Shown piece by piece: positions 7,701 to 17,400 of a stretch of 42,812 nucleotides of DNA (position 1 is the stretch's first letter; the number at the start of each line of letters is the position of its first letter). The stretch spans positions 9,980 through 52,791 of the forward strand of contig MUZZ01000198.1 in assembly GCA_003266075.1 (NCBI GenBank). Reading direction: 5' to 3'. Source of the stretch: Methanosphaera sp. rholeuAM74. GTDB lineage: Archaea > Methanobacteriota > Methanobacteria > Methanobacteriales > Methanobacteriaceae. The notes under the pieces are model-generated. The model searched no databases and had not been told where the DNA came from. It worked only from the letters and a program-made list of their open reading frames with translations. Made by a program: the position numbers and the translations under genes.

Positions 7701-9289
7701 TCATCCAATCACTTACTCAGATGGATATTGGTGGTGCTATTAAGGGAGCTTTTGACTGGCTTAGTGGTTTAGACCTTAGCTGGCTATCTGGTGCTTTCAC
7801 ACCATTAATAGGAATACTCCAACAGATTAATCCACTTGTTCAGGATGCTTTTGGTTGGCTTCAGGATAATGGTCCTAGTATCTGGCAGGGAATCTGTGAT
7901 GGTGCCCAGCAATTCTGGGATATTATCTGTCAAGTTGGTGACAAAGTCAAGGAGGTTATTGATGGCATTAAGGGTGTTGGTGACTGGATTACTAGCACTC
8001 TTGGACTGGGTGGAGATGATAAGAAACCTGAAAATACAGGACAAACACAAGGACAGGATGGTGGAGTTGATGTAGGTACTCAGATGGCACAAGTTGAAGG
8101 ATTAATGTCAAAGTTAGGAGAAGTACGTCAGGGAATACAATCAACCATTTCTGAAATGGCAGGTTTCATTGCAACCACTATTGCCAGTATGATTACCACG
8201 GTGGGTACTAGTTTGAATACAGTATTTAGTATGATTGGTTCTACTATATCCTCTACCATTGCCAGTATTAGTAGCAGTATTAATAGTACAGTCACTACTA
8301 TTGTGTCTGGTTTTACTCAGGTGGCGGCTTTATTGCCGGGTATGGTTGCTAATGTGGGATTACTTTCAGCTGAGTTTCTTGTCTTAACTGCTGGTGTTAC
8401 TGCTTTCACTTTAGCAGGTGTTACTGGTTTGACTATGATTAGTGCTATGGCATTACTTGCTGGTGTTAGTTTTATGGGTATGGCTACTGGTATCATGTTA
8501 GCAACTGCAAGCATGACTGCATTGATGGCTATGACAATGATGGCTAGTACTTTTATGTCTCTTATGGCTGTTAGCAGTACGTTGCTTAGTGCTAATTTGA
8601 TGAGTGCCGCTAATAGCATGATGATGTTTTCAGTTAATATTGCTTCTGCTGTGGCTTCATTTACTGGTTTCGGATTATTAGTTGTGGCTGAGCTTGCGAC
8701 TGCTTCTGCTGCTATCATGACTTTTGCTAGTACTATGCCTTCACAGATGACTACTTGTGCTAATGATATGAAGAATAACTTTAAGAATGGTCTTACTGGT
8801 ATTGCTGATGCTGTGAATAGTGAGATGGGTAATGCGTATAGTGCTTTGTGTAGTTGGGGTGATCGTATGATTGCTAAGGCTGCTGAGATTGGTGCTGCGA
8901 TTCATGCTGCTTTTGCTAATATTGGTATGGGTATGGGTAGTCCTGGTAAGATTCATGATTCTGTTGTGGATGAGATGAAGTATACACGTAATGCTTTGTT
9001 GTCTGCTCAGACTCCTCTTAGTAGTACTGCTGCTGATACTGGTCGTAGTGTGGTTGAAGGTTATACTAGTAAGACTAGTGGTGATGCTTTGCCTGTTATG
9101 ACTGCTACTAGTATTAAGGTGCCTCGTATTAGTACTCCTAGTATGGCTAAGGCTAGTAGTAGTGGTGGTGATACGGTGATTAATGTCACTATTAATGGTG
9201 ATGTTGATAGTCAGGATCGTGTGAATAGTTTTGTTAGAGAGATGAAACGTGCCTTCTTTGAAGGTCGTCGTGCAGGTAGGACAGTATAA
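4730..9289 (+). CDS. Tail tape measure protein
   Basis: At 1,519 residues, this sets tail length and sits inside the tube. Residues 1-220 are helical and Ala/Ser/Lys-rich. Residues ~500-580 hold three Cys-x3-Cys motifs (C525/C529, C546/C550, C569/C573). Residues ~623-667 are a Lys/Gly tract of KGKKGKKGKK type. Gly-rich sequence follows, with two copies of a ~61-residue unit (LGGAADWIMGG near 847, LGGAGDWIMGG near 908). Residues ~1147-1343 are long and hydrophobic, able to form membrane spans. The C-terminus (VINVTINGDVDSQDRVNSFV) resembles the usual end of tape measures. At the usual ~0.15 nm per residue the tail would be near 230 nm. Base choice changes from A/C-rich at the 5' end to G/T-rich later. 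Confidence 0.9.
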   Translation: MAGGHSHKHTIEIDTKVGNAKDVDSLAKSLDKLSKFKKSSLDGIKDIDLSVKINAGDSINELEGLSAEISKVAKDAKSIKQPKIQLLDASSAKAVNNITNLGSSISKLQKNIKGINAKNITGLTSSVNNLTDAFMSAASAAGTLADATKSIGGNLGSAISQANQLAKAFNDAARNAGNVSKNTKDIDGGSSGSGSSRGIGTGGGFGAIAEGALQAATGKGAHELSFSNAASKQTHKRTVSLWAQKDGGSQKDADDTWTAINDRVNESTATMNATIPSMNAFKASTNASTGFLKDNADVFAALATKVQALGYTEADAQNAMMDLSKGIHGAFASLDQYGISEESLKSTGKWNGDEKDLQGYMDAVRDVMGSATDYADTWAYQKAMLNKDMMRGGEKLFSDYMKPAAGALKAFNDFDKGLFKTFGWNIGTVVSGLSMLDQGLMTVRGTIDAVKTGVANIKQTWTDLKNFGSAVKNLPKTIKDKWQGAKDTLGGIKDKIFGRKDKKKDEKKKDPFEFPKPSDNFPDKCEDPCIDAQDKINKKKKKGDGCDDPCDVSGAINKNGSGIGGDDGCSDDCLETAKEVGKQKEKNHKQTEKNRKDHESSGSSSSDGIDIDVDSGSGSSSSGKSKKGKGKKGKKGKKGKGKKGKKGKGRLGRLKGKLGGKLGKLGGLAVGTAGAGLLGGLFGGDDDEESSSYYSGRGMKTGKRGGFGKSAGKGKGLLSRIGGGAKGLLKSGVSAGKGLLGGIGKALGGGAGKGIFGGLTKTLTGGLGKVAAKIGGKAIFGTLGKAAFSCVPVIGQVAAAAWMVTDVLDMLGIDWFGPLSQGVGAVLDQMGPLGQTIKQVGGQAMEYLGGAADWIMGGFEKLMNGESLGSVLMGGLGDVRGNVSNILRGISPEFADLFDSISTKGMEILGGAGDWIMGGLNKLMNGGSIGEVIWGGLKDIGGNLMDMFGGLGEKLGPVFQGISDWLGGLFSGEGGLDLGGILSAISPITGIIQSLTQMDIGGAIKGAFDWLSGLDLSWLSGAFTPLIGILQQINPLVQDAFGWLQDNGPSIWQGICDGAQQFWDIICQVGDKVKEVIDGIKGVGDWITSTLGLGGDDKKPENTGQTQGQDGGVDVGTQMAQVEGLMSKLGEVRQGIQSTISEMAGFIATTIASMITTVGTSLNTVFSMIGSTISSTIASISSSINSTVTTIVSGFTQVAALLPGMVANVGLLSAEFLVLTAGVTAFTLAGVTGLTMISAMALLAGVSFMGMATGIMLATASMTALMAMTMMASTFMSLMAVSSTLLSANLMSAANSMMMFSVNIASAVASFTGFGLLVVAELATASAAIMTFASTMPSQMTTCANDMKNNFKNGLTGIADAVNSEMGNAYSALCSWGDRMIAKAAEIGAAIHAAFANIGMGMGSPGKIHDSVVDEMKYTRNALLSAQTPLSSTAADTGRSVVEGYTSKTSGDALPVMTATSIKVPRISTPSMAKASSSGGDTVINVTINGDVDSQDRVNSFVREMKRAFFEGRRAGRTV

Positions 9290-9319
9290 AATATGTTGAT
9301 ACTAGTGGAGGTGTAATAT

Positions 9320-10141
9320 ATGGCTAGAAGTAAAACAAGACCAGACTATTATTTTTATATAAATGGCTACCGATTCAACGTTGACGTCGATAGTAAGAGT
9401 GATAGTGAGATTAATTTGACTAAGAATAAGATGTTTGTATCTAGTAAGAGTTATGGTTATACTGATATTCAGTGGAATAACTTTACTGGTGAAAGTATTG
9501 ATTGCACTATTTATAGTAGGAGTACTGAGGTGTATACTGGTGAGCATGCACAGCCTGACGTGGGTGGTATTACTGATTTCTATAATTATACTCGTACTCC
9601 TGCTGCTGTGTTGAAGTATTGGGCTCAGAATTTCGTGGTTTTTAATGTGAAGACTAATATTCAGAGTCATGAGAGTGCTAAGTATGTGGTGGATGAAAAT
9701 GGGTTTTCTCAGGAGAATCCTACTCCACGTGAAACATTTACTCATTTGAAGTTGATTCAGTATGAGCGTCCTTGGGAGATGGAACAGACTTATTGGCAGA
9801 ATCAGGCTGACTTTGTGAATACTTCCAGTATTTCTGCTTTGGCTGAGGAGTTGAAGGGTATTGGTGAGTACGAGCAGCGTTGTAGTTGTAATGCTACTAG
9901 TAAGTATGAGGATTGTACTAGTAGTGTGTATGATGATGTGATGATTATTCAGCGTTATCTTCAGCAGTGGGGTTATTTTCCGTTTTATCTCCGGAATGCT
10001 GGTGTGGTGACTGTGACTGGCAGGTATTGTTATTATACTACGTTGGCTGTTCAGAAGTTTCAGGAGGATAATAAGTTAACTGTTACTGGTAAGTTTAATA
10101 AGGAGACACGTGATTGTTTTATTAAAAAGTTAGGAGAATAA
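9320..10141 (+). CDS. Tail protein with C-terminal PG-binding-like domain
   Basis: A 273-residue protein directly after the tape measure, where many myoviruses encode a LysM or PG-binding tail protein linking tube end and baseplate. Residues ~200-273 form a PG_binding_1-like unit: MIIQRYLQQWGYFPFYL, then TTLAVQKFQEDNKLTVTG and ETRDCFIKKL. The N-terminal part is beta-rich (RFNVDVDSKSDSEINL, SYGYTDIQWNNFTGESIDCT) and looks like an adaptor of the distal-tail type. A second PG-binding-like domain occurs in the peptidase at 1032, so the particle may contact the pseudomurein wall at more than one point. GGAGGTGTAA precedes the ATG. The exact adaptor family cannot be read by eye. Confidence 0.65.
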   Translation: MARSKTRPDYYFYINGYRFNVDVDSKSDSEINLTKNKMFVSSKSYGYTDIQWNNFTGESIDCTIYSRSTEVYTGEHAQPDVGGITDFYNYTRTPAAVLKYWAQNFVVFNVKTNIQSHESAKYVVDENGFSQENPTPRETFTHLKLIQYERPWEMEQTYWQNQADFVNTSSISALAEELKGIGEYEQRCSCNATSKYEDCTSSVYDDVMIIQRYLQQWGYFPFYLRNAGVVTVTGRYCYYTTLAVQKFQEDNKLTVTGKFNKETRDCFIKKLGE

Positions 10142-10145
10142 CATA

Positions 10146-10430
10146 ATGGCTGAAGAGAAAAAGGATGAGAAGAAAGAAGATAAGAAAGAGGAACGTAAAA
10201 AAGTATACACTCCAATGTGGCAACAGGAGAATCCTAGTGAGCATCGTGTTAGTGGTGATATGCCTGATATACACTTGTATGTGAGCTTCCAGAAACGTGG
10301 CACAGAGGATGCCGCACAGCCATACACTACTCAGCAGGAAACTGCTGACAAGAAAAAGGAGAGTACAACAGATAACACTAATAATAGTAACACGGCTACT
10401 GGTAATACGAGTACTGGCACAAACACATAA
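10146..10430 (+). CDS. Small charged low-complexity protein
   Basis: A 94-residue protein with three parts: a Lys/Glu block (residues 1-20), a short ordered-looking middle (MWQQENPSEHRVSGDMPDIH) and a Thr/Asn/Ser/Gly tail. The tail resembles the disordered linkers in the next two gene products. It starts four bases after the preceding stop, so it is translationally coupled within the operon, and AGGAG precedes it. I do not recognise a family. A flexible linker or plug in the baseplate is a guess based only on position. Confidence 0.6.
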   Translation: MAEEKKDEKKEDKKEERKKVYTPMWQQENPSEHRVSGDMPDIHLYVSFQKRGTEDAAQPYTTQQETADKKKESTTDNTNNSNTATGNTSTGTNT

Positions 10431-10451
10431 GCTATGGAGGGTTGATATAGA

Positions 10452-12416
10452 ATGGTTGATACAACTTACACGGTAGTGGTAAATAGTGATAACATCGAAG
10501 GAAAAAGTGCTGATAAGGCACGAATACAACGATGCGTTGATGCACTTAAACAAGCTGGATACAATGCCATAGCAAGTGGAGTAGGACCCAACTGGCACGT
10601 TAGCGATATGAGAAATCATAAAAATAGTTACATTGTATGTATCGTTGGTGGACTCTGTGCTGGTACTATCCTTGATTATGCTTCTGCATATTACCAAAAT
10701 TACATGAAGAACAATAATAATAAGGGTGGGCAGGCATATTATGCTAAGCATGGGAAGTACAAAGTTCCTGCCAGTCAACTTGAATGGCTTGAACGTGCGT
10801 GGGATGATAATTTCAGTCCACGCAGTTTTAAGGGGTGTAAACCTTCAGAGTATTTTAAAAAGGCTGGTTTTGATGAGGCTTTTGCACTTGATGATAGTGG
10901 GTTTCCACAGGCAGTTGTGTCTATGGTTCAGAATGGTGGTGTAGCCACGGCTGGTGGTGGACTTGGTAGTGGCACTAATAATGTTGGAGCTTTAAAGCCT
11001 TCTAAGGGTTTTGTGGGTAGTGCTAGGGGTACTAGTCCCCAGTACTGGAATCGTGAAAACTATAGTGATTACGTGGAAGTACCATTTCATAGTATTAGGA
11101 TTACTGATGAAGACCCACATGTGAAAACTTGTATCTTTGAAACTACCATGGAAATACCCTTGCTTGAAGGACGTGATGCAATACTTGTTACTGGTGATGA
11201 TTGTAATGACTTTGGTGGTATCGTGTTGAAGAAGGAAAAGAACTCTGAGAATGGTATATGGGAGTATACTTGTCAGGGTTTCTTGGAACGTGTGTTGGCT
11301 AATGAGATTACATATGTGGCTGATGGTAGTGAAACTGTTTATGAGATTCTGACTAATGTCATGGATGATGCTGGTATTCCTAAGGATAATTTGCTTCCTA
11401 TTGATGAGTATGATATTGCTGTTACTAGTGAAACTCAGGAGTTGCTTAAGAAGGATAAGGATTTAACTGAGACTAGTGATGCTTTCAGACAACAGCAACA
11501 GGATACCACTAGTGGAGGTGGCAGTTCCAGTAGTAGCAATAGCAGTAGTAATGAATCAGGTAGTACTAGTACTACTAAAACATACACGAAAACTCTTAAC
11601 ACGACCAAAAAGGGAGATGTCATCAATCCTATGAAGAAAAAACCAGTAGGATTATTCAAACAGAAAACATACGGAGATTTCTTCCGTACACTCATATATG
11701 ATTATGGAGTGAACGTGGACTTCTATGGTGATATAAATGGTATACCACACTTTGATGTAATGGATTTGGAAACATGGAAACGTAGTGGATTCATCCTACC
11801 TGAAACAATGGGTATTAGTGGCTACACCTATGGTATGGATATCACTAATATCATCACACAGACAGGTATCGAGAACATTAGTGCAATTAATGGTTCTGGA
11901 GAGATTTACACTAGTCAGGAACTACTCGGCGTGAACATTGAGGACTTCGTGGGACGTATGGGGGTAGTACTGGAAAACCCATCTGCACAGGGTAGCACCA
12001 ATACTGGTGGGGAAGCTAGTGTGAAGATTACTGAAAAGTACCAGGATAGTACAGGTAAGACTTATGAGACATCACAAGTAATTGTTACCAAGGGTAAACC
12101 TAGTTGCAGTAAGTGTAGCCATAAAAATGGTGGAAGTCAACCAGTTTATCAACAGTATAATAAGGCATGGCTTAACAAGTGTCCTGGGTGTAAAGAAGAA
12201 AACAGTCTGAAAAGCGTTGAAGAAGGTGATGGTAAAACAGTTTGTAGTAAGTGTAATAAAGAGTACTGCCAGTACTGTGGATACAGCATTGATGGGGGCA
12301 ATTATCAGCTTACTGAATTGTTTCTTTCACAGACATCTAATCAAACTGTTAATGAAACTAAAAACAGCACTACTAGTGACAGTAGTGACAGTACAAATAC
12401 TACTACAAGCACATAA
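10452..12416 (+). CDS. Hub-like tail protein with paired zinc ribbons
   Basis: A 654-residue protein in the hub (gpD/XkdQ-like) position after the tape measure. Residues 1-90 look like an alpha/beta domain with glycine loops (NAIASGVGPNWH, IVCIVGGLCAGTI) that I cannot name. Residues ~205-340 and ~400-520 are beta-rich and hub-like (DPHVKTCIFETTMEIPLLEG, VVLENPSAQ). They are split by a Ser/Gly/Thr linker near 360-385. Residues 552-609 hold eight cysteines in four CxxC pairs (C552/555, C577/580, C598/601, C606/609), enough for two zinc ribbons. Zinc ribbons are not usual in hub proteins. The C-terminus is a Ser/Thr/Asn tail. The hub role is inferred from order and size. Confidence 0.55.
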   Translation: MVDTTYTVVVNSDNIEGKSADKARIQRCVDALKQAGYNAIASGVGPNWHVSDMRNHKNSYIVCIVGGLCAGTILDYASAYYQNYMKNNNNKGGQAYYAKHGKYKVPASQLEWLERAWDDNFSPRSFKGCKPSEYFKKAGFDEAFALDDSGFPQAVVSMVQNGGVATAGGGLGSGTNNVGALKPSKGFVGSARGTSPQYWNRENYSDYVEVPFHSIRITDEDPHVKTCIFETTMEIPLLEGRDAILVTGDDCNDFGGIVLKKEKNSENGIWEYTCQGFLERVLANEITYVADGSETVYEILTNVMDDAGIPKDNLLPIDEYDIAVTSETQELLKKDKDLTETSDAFRQQQQDTTSGGGSSSSSNSSSNESGSTSTTKTYTKTLNTTKKGDVINPMKKKPVGLFKQKTYGDFFRTLIYDYGVNVDFYGDINGIPHFDVMDLETWKRSGFILPETMGISGYTYGMDITNIITQTGIENISAINGSGEIYTSQELLGVNIEDFVGRMGVVLENPSAQGSTNTGGEASVKITEKYQDSTGKTYETSQVIVTKGKPSCSKCSHKNGGSQPVYQQYNKAWLNKCPGCKEENSLKSVEEGDGKTVCSKCNKEYCQYCGYSIDGGNYQLTELFLSQTSNQTVNETKNSTTSDSSDSTNTTTST

Positions 12417-12444
12417 TGAACTTAGATGGAATAGGTGATAGTAA

Positions 12445-13455
12445 ATGGTAGATGATTCACAGGTAAGCAGTGGAACAAGTACAGCAAGTACAGATACCAG
12501 TAACACGGATGCCACTAATACTCAGAGTAATGATGGTACAGCAGAAAACGTGAAAAACAATGATGTAGAAAAAAACAAGAAATACGCTGAAATACGGATG
12601 ATGGAAGAATTGAGATCCACATACCAGCTAAAGATTGACCTCCCACGTGTACCTATAGGTGTCTCTAGTGGGATGTTCTTTTTCATGCCGGTAATTGATG
12701 AGTTCTATGAAAAAAACTATGGGGAACTTATGAAGATAGTCGCTGATAAGAAGTTCGCACGTTATGCTGGTTTTGAGAAAGGACGTTTCTACGTGGAAAA
12801 AGTTGAAGAAAAACATGGATTTACACGTGGATGTACACTAACAGTGAACCCTCTTGCACCTAGTCTAGGCCAATGGAGTCAAATGATGGTGGAGGCGGAG
12901 AAGGCTCTGATTCAGGCAGTTAACGAGGCACAGAATAGTCAGACAACTGGTAGTGTTGATAGCACTACCGGTGGGGGTGGCATCGCCGGGCTTACTACAA
13001 TGACTGGTAAGGATTGTAGTGAAACATATGGCATTAGTACTAGGAGTTTCGATATTTCCAAAACTGCTAATCATCTAATTGGTAATAGTAGTGCTAATTA
13101 TGCAGTAGATACTGCGAATATGACTGCACGTGAGGCACTAATGGATGTGTATAACCGCTTCCGTTATAGTGGCTATAGTGATAATCGTACCTGCCCACAG
13201 AAGATGTGGAACAAGAGTGGAACTATCCGTGGTAACTGTGCTGATATCGCACGCTTGGAGATGTGCCTGGGTCAGGTTCATGGCTTGAAGATTGGGATAA
13301 GACACTGTCCTAATCATTATTATAATCTCATTGAACTTGATGGTAAAACCTATCGTTTTGATTGCTGTTTCAAATCGAGGGGTTACACCTCAGCACATTA
13401 TGGTGGGGAGCTTTGTAATAATTTGAGTATGAATGGTGGTCCGTGGAGTAGATAG
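12445..13455 (+). CDS. Tail protein with transglutaminase-like cysteine peptidase domain
   Basis: A 336-residue protein. Residues 1-45 are a Ser/Thr/Asn linker. Residues ~55-145 form a structural domain (LKIDLPRVPIGVSSGMFFFM, GFEKGRFYVEKVEEKHGFTR). Residues ~185-336 are a transglutaminase-like fold with a readable triad: Cys265 in GNCADIARL, His291 in NHYYNLIELDG, Asp306 in YRFDCC. This fold is common in methanogen surface and viral wall enzymes, where it is thought to cut pseudomurein peptide bridges. Carried on the tail tip, it would open the wall during DNA delivery. It differs in fold from the peptidase at 1032, so the module encodes two Cys enzymes. AATAGGTGATAG precedes the ATG. Confidence 0.7.
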   Translation: MVDDSQVSSGTSTASTDTSNTDATNTQSNDGTAENVKNNDVEKNKKYAEIRMMEELRSTYQLKIDLPRVPIGVSSGMFFFMPVIDEFYEKNYGELMKIVADKKFARYAGFEKGRFYVEKVEEKHGFTRGCTLTVNPLAPSLGQWSQMMVEAEKALIQAVNEAQNSQTTGSVDSTTGGGGIAGLTTMTGKDCSETYGISTRSFDISKTANHLIGNSSANYAVDTANMTAREALMDVYNRFRYSGYSDNRTCPQKMWNKSGTIRGNCADIARLEMCLGQVHGLKIGIRHCPNHYYNLIELDGKTYRFDCCFKSRGYTSAHYGGELCNNLSMNGGPWSR

Positions 13456-13456
13456 A

Positions 13457-13708
13457 ATGTTAAGTGAAAGTATTAAGAAAGCAATTGTCGGACAGTTGCA
13501 TATTCACCTTGAAGAAGAATTTTATGAGTATATTCCTATGATGTTAGGTGAGGTTTATTATACCACTCCAGATGGTTTTGGTTTGTATACGTTGAAGCCT
13601 CATCCGTATATGGGTGATATTGCCATGCAGTTTAGTAGTGTTAATGGTGCATTTATTGAGATTACATCTTGGGAGTATATTAAGACGATTGGGAGGAAAG
13701 TAGTATGA
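13457..13708 (+). CDS. Small baseplate-region protein, unknown
   Basis: The ATG at 13457 lies directly after the preceding stop codon, with GTGGAG upstream as ribosome site. An earlier in-frame ATG at 13433 would overlap the previous gene by 23 bases and has no better site. The product is 83 residues, with a helical start and then strands (YYTTPDGFGLYTLKPHPYMG). It ends in an ATGA overlap with the next gene, which indicates coupled translation. I do not recognise it; small proteins between hub and wedge genes are commonly baseplate components. Confidence 0.55.
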   Translation: MLSESIKKAIVGQLHIHLEEEFYEYIPMMLGEVYYTTPDGFGLYTLKPHPYMGDIAMQFSSVNGAFIEITSWEYIKTIGRKVV

Positions 13709-14403
13709 TTAATCAGATGACAATCAATGATAGAACGTTGCCTAGTGATGTTCCAGTTAATATTTACTCAGTAATGGGTGTTGATGAGCCGTGGGAGGAT
13801 TATGATGTTTATGAGGATAATGTGCTGGTTGACAGGATACGCTTGATGAGTCATGGAAACATTGACCTGAGTGATACTAGTCTTTGGAAGGCATATACCA
13901 GTAATGGTAGTCCTACTAGTTTACCAGATGATTTTATAGATGATGAGAATACTGTACATTCCCATGATAATCTGTGGATTTGTTATGATGTACCGTTCTC
14001 TGAAGTGGGAGATGTGAACTCTTATGGGTTAAAAGCATATATCTCCAATAATATAACTGACTTTGAAACTAGATATCTGTTCGGATTATTCAATCCATCA
14101 GAAAATAAATATTACGGTGTAATTAGAAATTTCAATACAACTGAATTTCATATAAGCCTAAATGGATGGGTTAGAGATTATATCGGGGATGAAATTGAAG
14201 ACACTATGCAATGTTTTGCATTTCATATTGATGGTTACAATAATTTATATCTAACAAGTCCTAGTGGGGATAGATATACCCTTTCAACAGAGTTCACAGA
14301 ATATCCTGAGCTACTTGACGATTATTACTTCGGAATATTTATCCATAGTGGGGGCACAGTTAATCTACATAGTCTCATTCCTGTAATGGAGGTTCTACGA
14401 TAA
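13705..14403 (+). CDS. Beta-rich protein in baseplate/fibre region, unknown
   Basis: A 232-residue protein, acidic and rich in predicted strands (VPVNIYSVMGVDEPWEDYDV, NNLYLTSPSGDRYTLS). The middle looks like a concanavalin-type sandwich, with aromatic residues on strands (KYYGVIRNFNTTEFHISLNG), consistent with a carbohydrate-binding tail component. It overlaps the preceding gene by four bases (ATGA) and the next by one (TAATG). It is therefore probably translated with the 1,642-residue fibre and could be its attachment or chaperone partner. No family is recognised. Confidence 0.55.
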   Translation: MINQMTINDRTLPSDVPVNIYSVMGVDEPWEDYDVYEDNVLVDRIRLMSHGNIDLSDTSLWKAYTSNGSPTSLPDDFIDDENTVHSHDNLWICYDVPFSEVGDVNSYGLKAYISNNITDFETRYLFGLFNPSENKYYGVIRNFNTTEFHISLNGWVRDYIGDEIEDTMQCFAFHIDGYNNLYLTSPSGDRYTLSTEFTEYPELLDDYYFGIFIHSGGTVNLHSLIPVMEVLR

Positions 14404-17400
14404 TGGTAAATCAAAATCGTAAAGTGTTCTATGAAACACAACTTAGCCAAAACAATCATGCTTACCAGTACATCATGCAACCTACTATTCCGGGAAGACA
14501 TACAATAGACTTAAAAGATGAAAATAACACTTCAGTATTATCACAGAGTTACTGCTACAATGCTAGCATAACACTAATCATAGATTATGACAACAGCATT
14601 TATGTTGGTGAACGGTCACAACTCAATATCACAGCAAAGTACAATGACCAAACAACTCCAGCTAGCAACATAACTCTACGATTAAGTTACACTAAAAATG
14701 GGAGTAATGTTCAGTTAGATGCCACAACAGATAGTAATGGTCAATGCACAATCAATACACAGGTATTTGATACAAGTGGTACATATACTCTGCAAATTGC
14801 GGCAGTAAATCTCCCACAATGTATTACCATGGGTAACGTGAACAAAGCATTAACTGTATCTAAGAAAGATGTATTTATAAATGATAACTCCAGTACAACC
14901 ACTGTTAATCCATGGGAGACTGCTACTATAAGCTGTATTGTAACTGACCCCCAAGGCAACCCTGTTAGTGGAGCGAAACTAAACTGTTCAAGTGGGAATG
15001 TTATTAATCGAAATGTCACCACCAATAGTAATGGAATAGCGAGTTTCACATACGACCCCGGTAATGGTTGTACCAATTGTAACCTGAACTACACATGGAG
15101 TATTGCTTCAAATGAAAACAAGTATCAGTCATTAGGGTTGAATAAAACATTACATGTTAATTCAAAGCTAACACCAAGTATCATACTTCTGGCATATGAA
15201 ACTAATTTTAATATAAACACTAAGACGTGGAGTATCTCTTACTTCTTCCAGTTAATAGGTGAGGATAACTCGCCATTACCTTATGAGGAGTTGGAAGTTG
15301 TTGATCCAAGTGGTCAAACACATACCCTCACAGCAAGTGTTTATGGTCATCAAGTCTGGTGGAAGTACACATACGATGGAATCAATAGTGCTGGTGTAGT
15401 GGATGTTACCGTGAGAAACGTTGAAACAAGCCAATATAAACAAGTTAGTACAAGTATTAGTGAAGAAATTAGTAAGGAAAACACTACCATAACATCTGTT
15501 GATGCTATGGGCTACTGTACACGTAACGTGGGCATAAGTGCTACACTTAAACATACGGCTTCCAATACCGCCCTCTCAGGTAAAACTCTTAAATTGATGG
15601 AGGGTAACACAGTACTGGAACAGGGTACAACGGATATTAATGGAACAGTTACATTTAACCATACATTCAGTACTGTGGGAACTAAAAACTTGAATATTAA
15701 ATTTGCTGGTGATACAGTATTTGCAGCATCCAATACCGGTATTCACGTCAATATATTACCACGTAAAAACACTATCCTGACGTTCCAGTACAATGACAAT
15801 ATTTATGGGTATAATATGGGTGGAAGTGTGCATCTTTATGATGAAAACAATGAAACACTAAGCAATGAGTACATTAAAGTCTATGATGAAACTAACACAC
15901 TCATAGCCGGGGGGAATACTGACAGTAATGGTGAATTCACATTCAGTTACCTAGTACAACACGTGGGGGTATACCAGTGGAAGATAGTGTATGAAGGTAG
16001 TGATCCTTACATTGAACATACATTAGAGGTTAACGTGACTTTCATCAAAGACACTCCAATCCTGTCAATTATTAGTGATAAGAGTGTTTATACTGATGGA
16101 AGTGGTGGTTATCTGACAATGATTTTAACAGATAGCCTTGGAAGACCACTAGGCAGTAAGAACTTGAAAGTAACTAACTTTGAAGCTGAAAAATTAGCAA
16201 TAGTAACAACCAATCAGAATGGTGAATCACGTTACGACTTTGAAGCAATCGCCGGATACAGGCAGTTTAATGTTGAATTTTTTGAAGACGAACACTATAA
16301 CTACGTGAAAGAACATTATGTAATCCTATACAACATAGTCGTTGAAAGAGAGATAAACATCAATAATTGTGGAGCCGAATTGGCAATTAATCCCTCACTA
16401 GTGCCTATAGGATTATATGATGTGGAGATGAACTATCTGGGAACAGTTAATTATGGTGTTAGTGAAAACAATCAGGGAATTGATGTGAAAAAGGCAACCT
16501 ACTTTGAGTTAATTTCACCAGCTAGTCCTATACGTGTCGAGTCTATGAGCATAGTAAACGTCACTAGTAGGCTTTGTGATACTGAAAACCATGTACTCCC
16601 TTCTAAAAATGTTACAACGAAGATTAATAACACTATTAGCGTGAATAGTGTAACTAATGAAAATGGGTTGGTGTCACGTAGCTATCCAGTTGTTCCTAGT
16701 AACAGTTCTGAGAAAAGACAACTTGCCATGCGTGCACCTTCATGGGTGGGAACTATTACTATATTATCTTTTATTTTTGGTTTCACTCATTATTATGCTA
16801 GTTGTAGGCTTGACGTACCTATTGAGTGGACAAAGATTACCCCTACACTTGATGTGGAGGTACCCGCATACTTCTTCTGTGATGTAGCGGACACTATCCA
16901 TGCACGATTGTATTATACTTGTTTTGATGAAGAAATACCTATTACTGGAAAAAATATAACATTAGACTGTGAGGGTATCTCTGTTACTGCTGTGACTGAT
17001 AGTAATGGTGAGATAAGCATAGTGTATAATGGTCTTAGTAGTAAAACAGTTTCTGCTAGTATGGAGTTTGCTGGTGATAGTAAATTTAACAGCGTATTTG
17101 AGGATGTTACATTGAATATATTGGATCGATTGAATCCACGTATACTCTGTGAGGATGAGAGTTGCAGTTACGGGGATGATGTATCCTTGGATGTGACCTT
17201 CGTAGATGATAGGAACAACCCACTAGCTGGACAAACATTAACTTTCTATGAAGATGGGCAAGTCTTCGACATTAAACAAACAGATAATAATGGAAGGTGT
17301 AGCGTGGATTATCCAACAAGTGTTGTGGGTGAACATCATGTTACTATCGTGTATACTCGTCTTAGTGGTGTTAGCAGATATAATAGTTGTAGCAAGGATG

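Noticed and set aside
5981..8956. Several long antisense open frames inside the tape measure
   Set aside because: They are Pro-, Ile/Thr- or Leu-rich mirror images of the G/T-rich coding strand, without ribosome sites.
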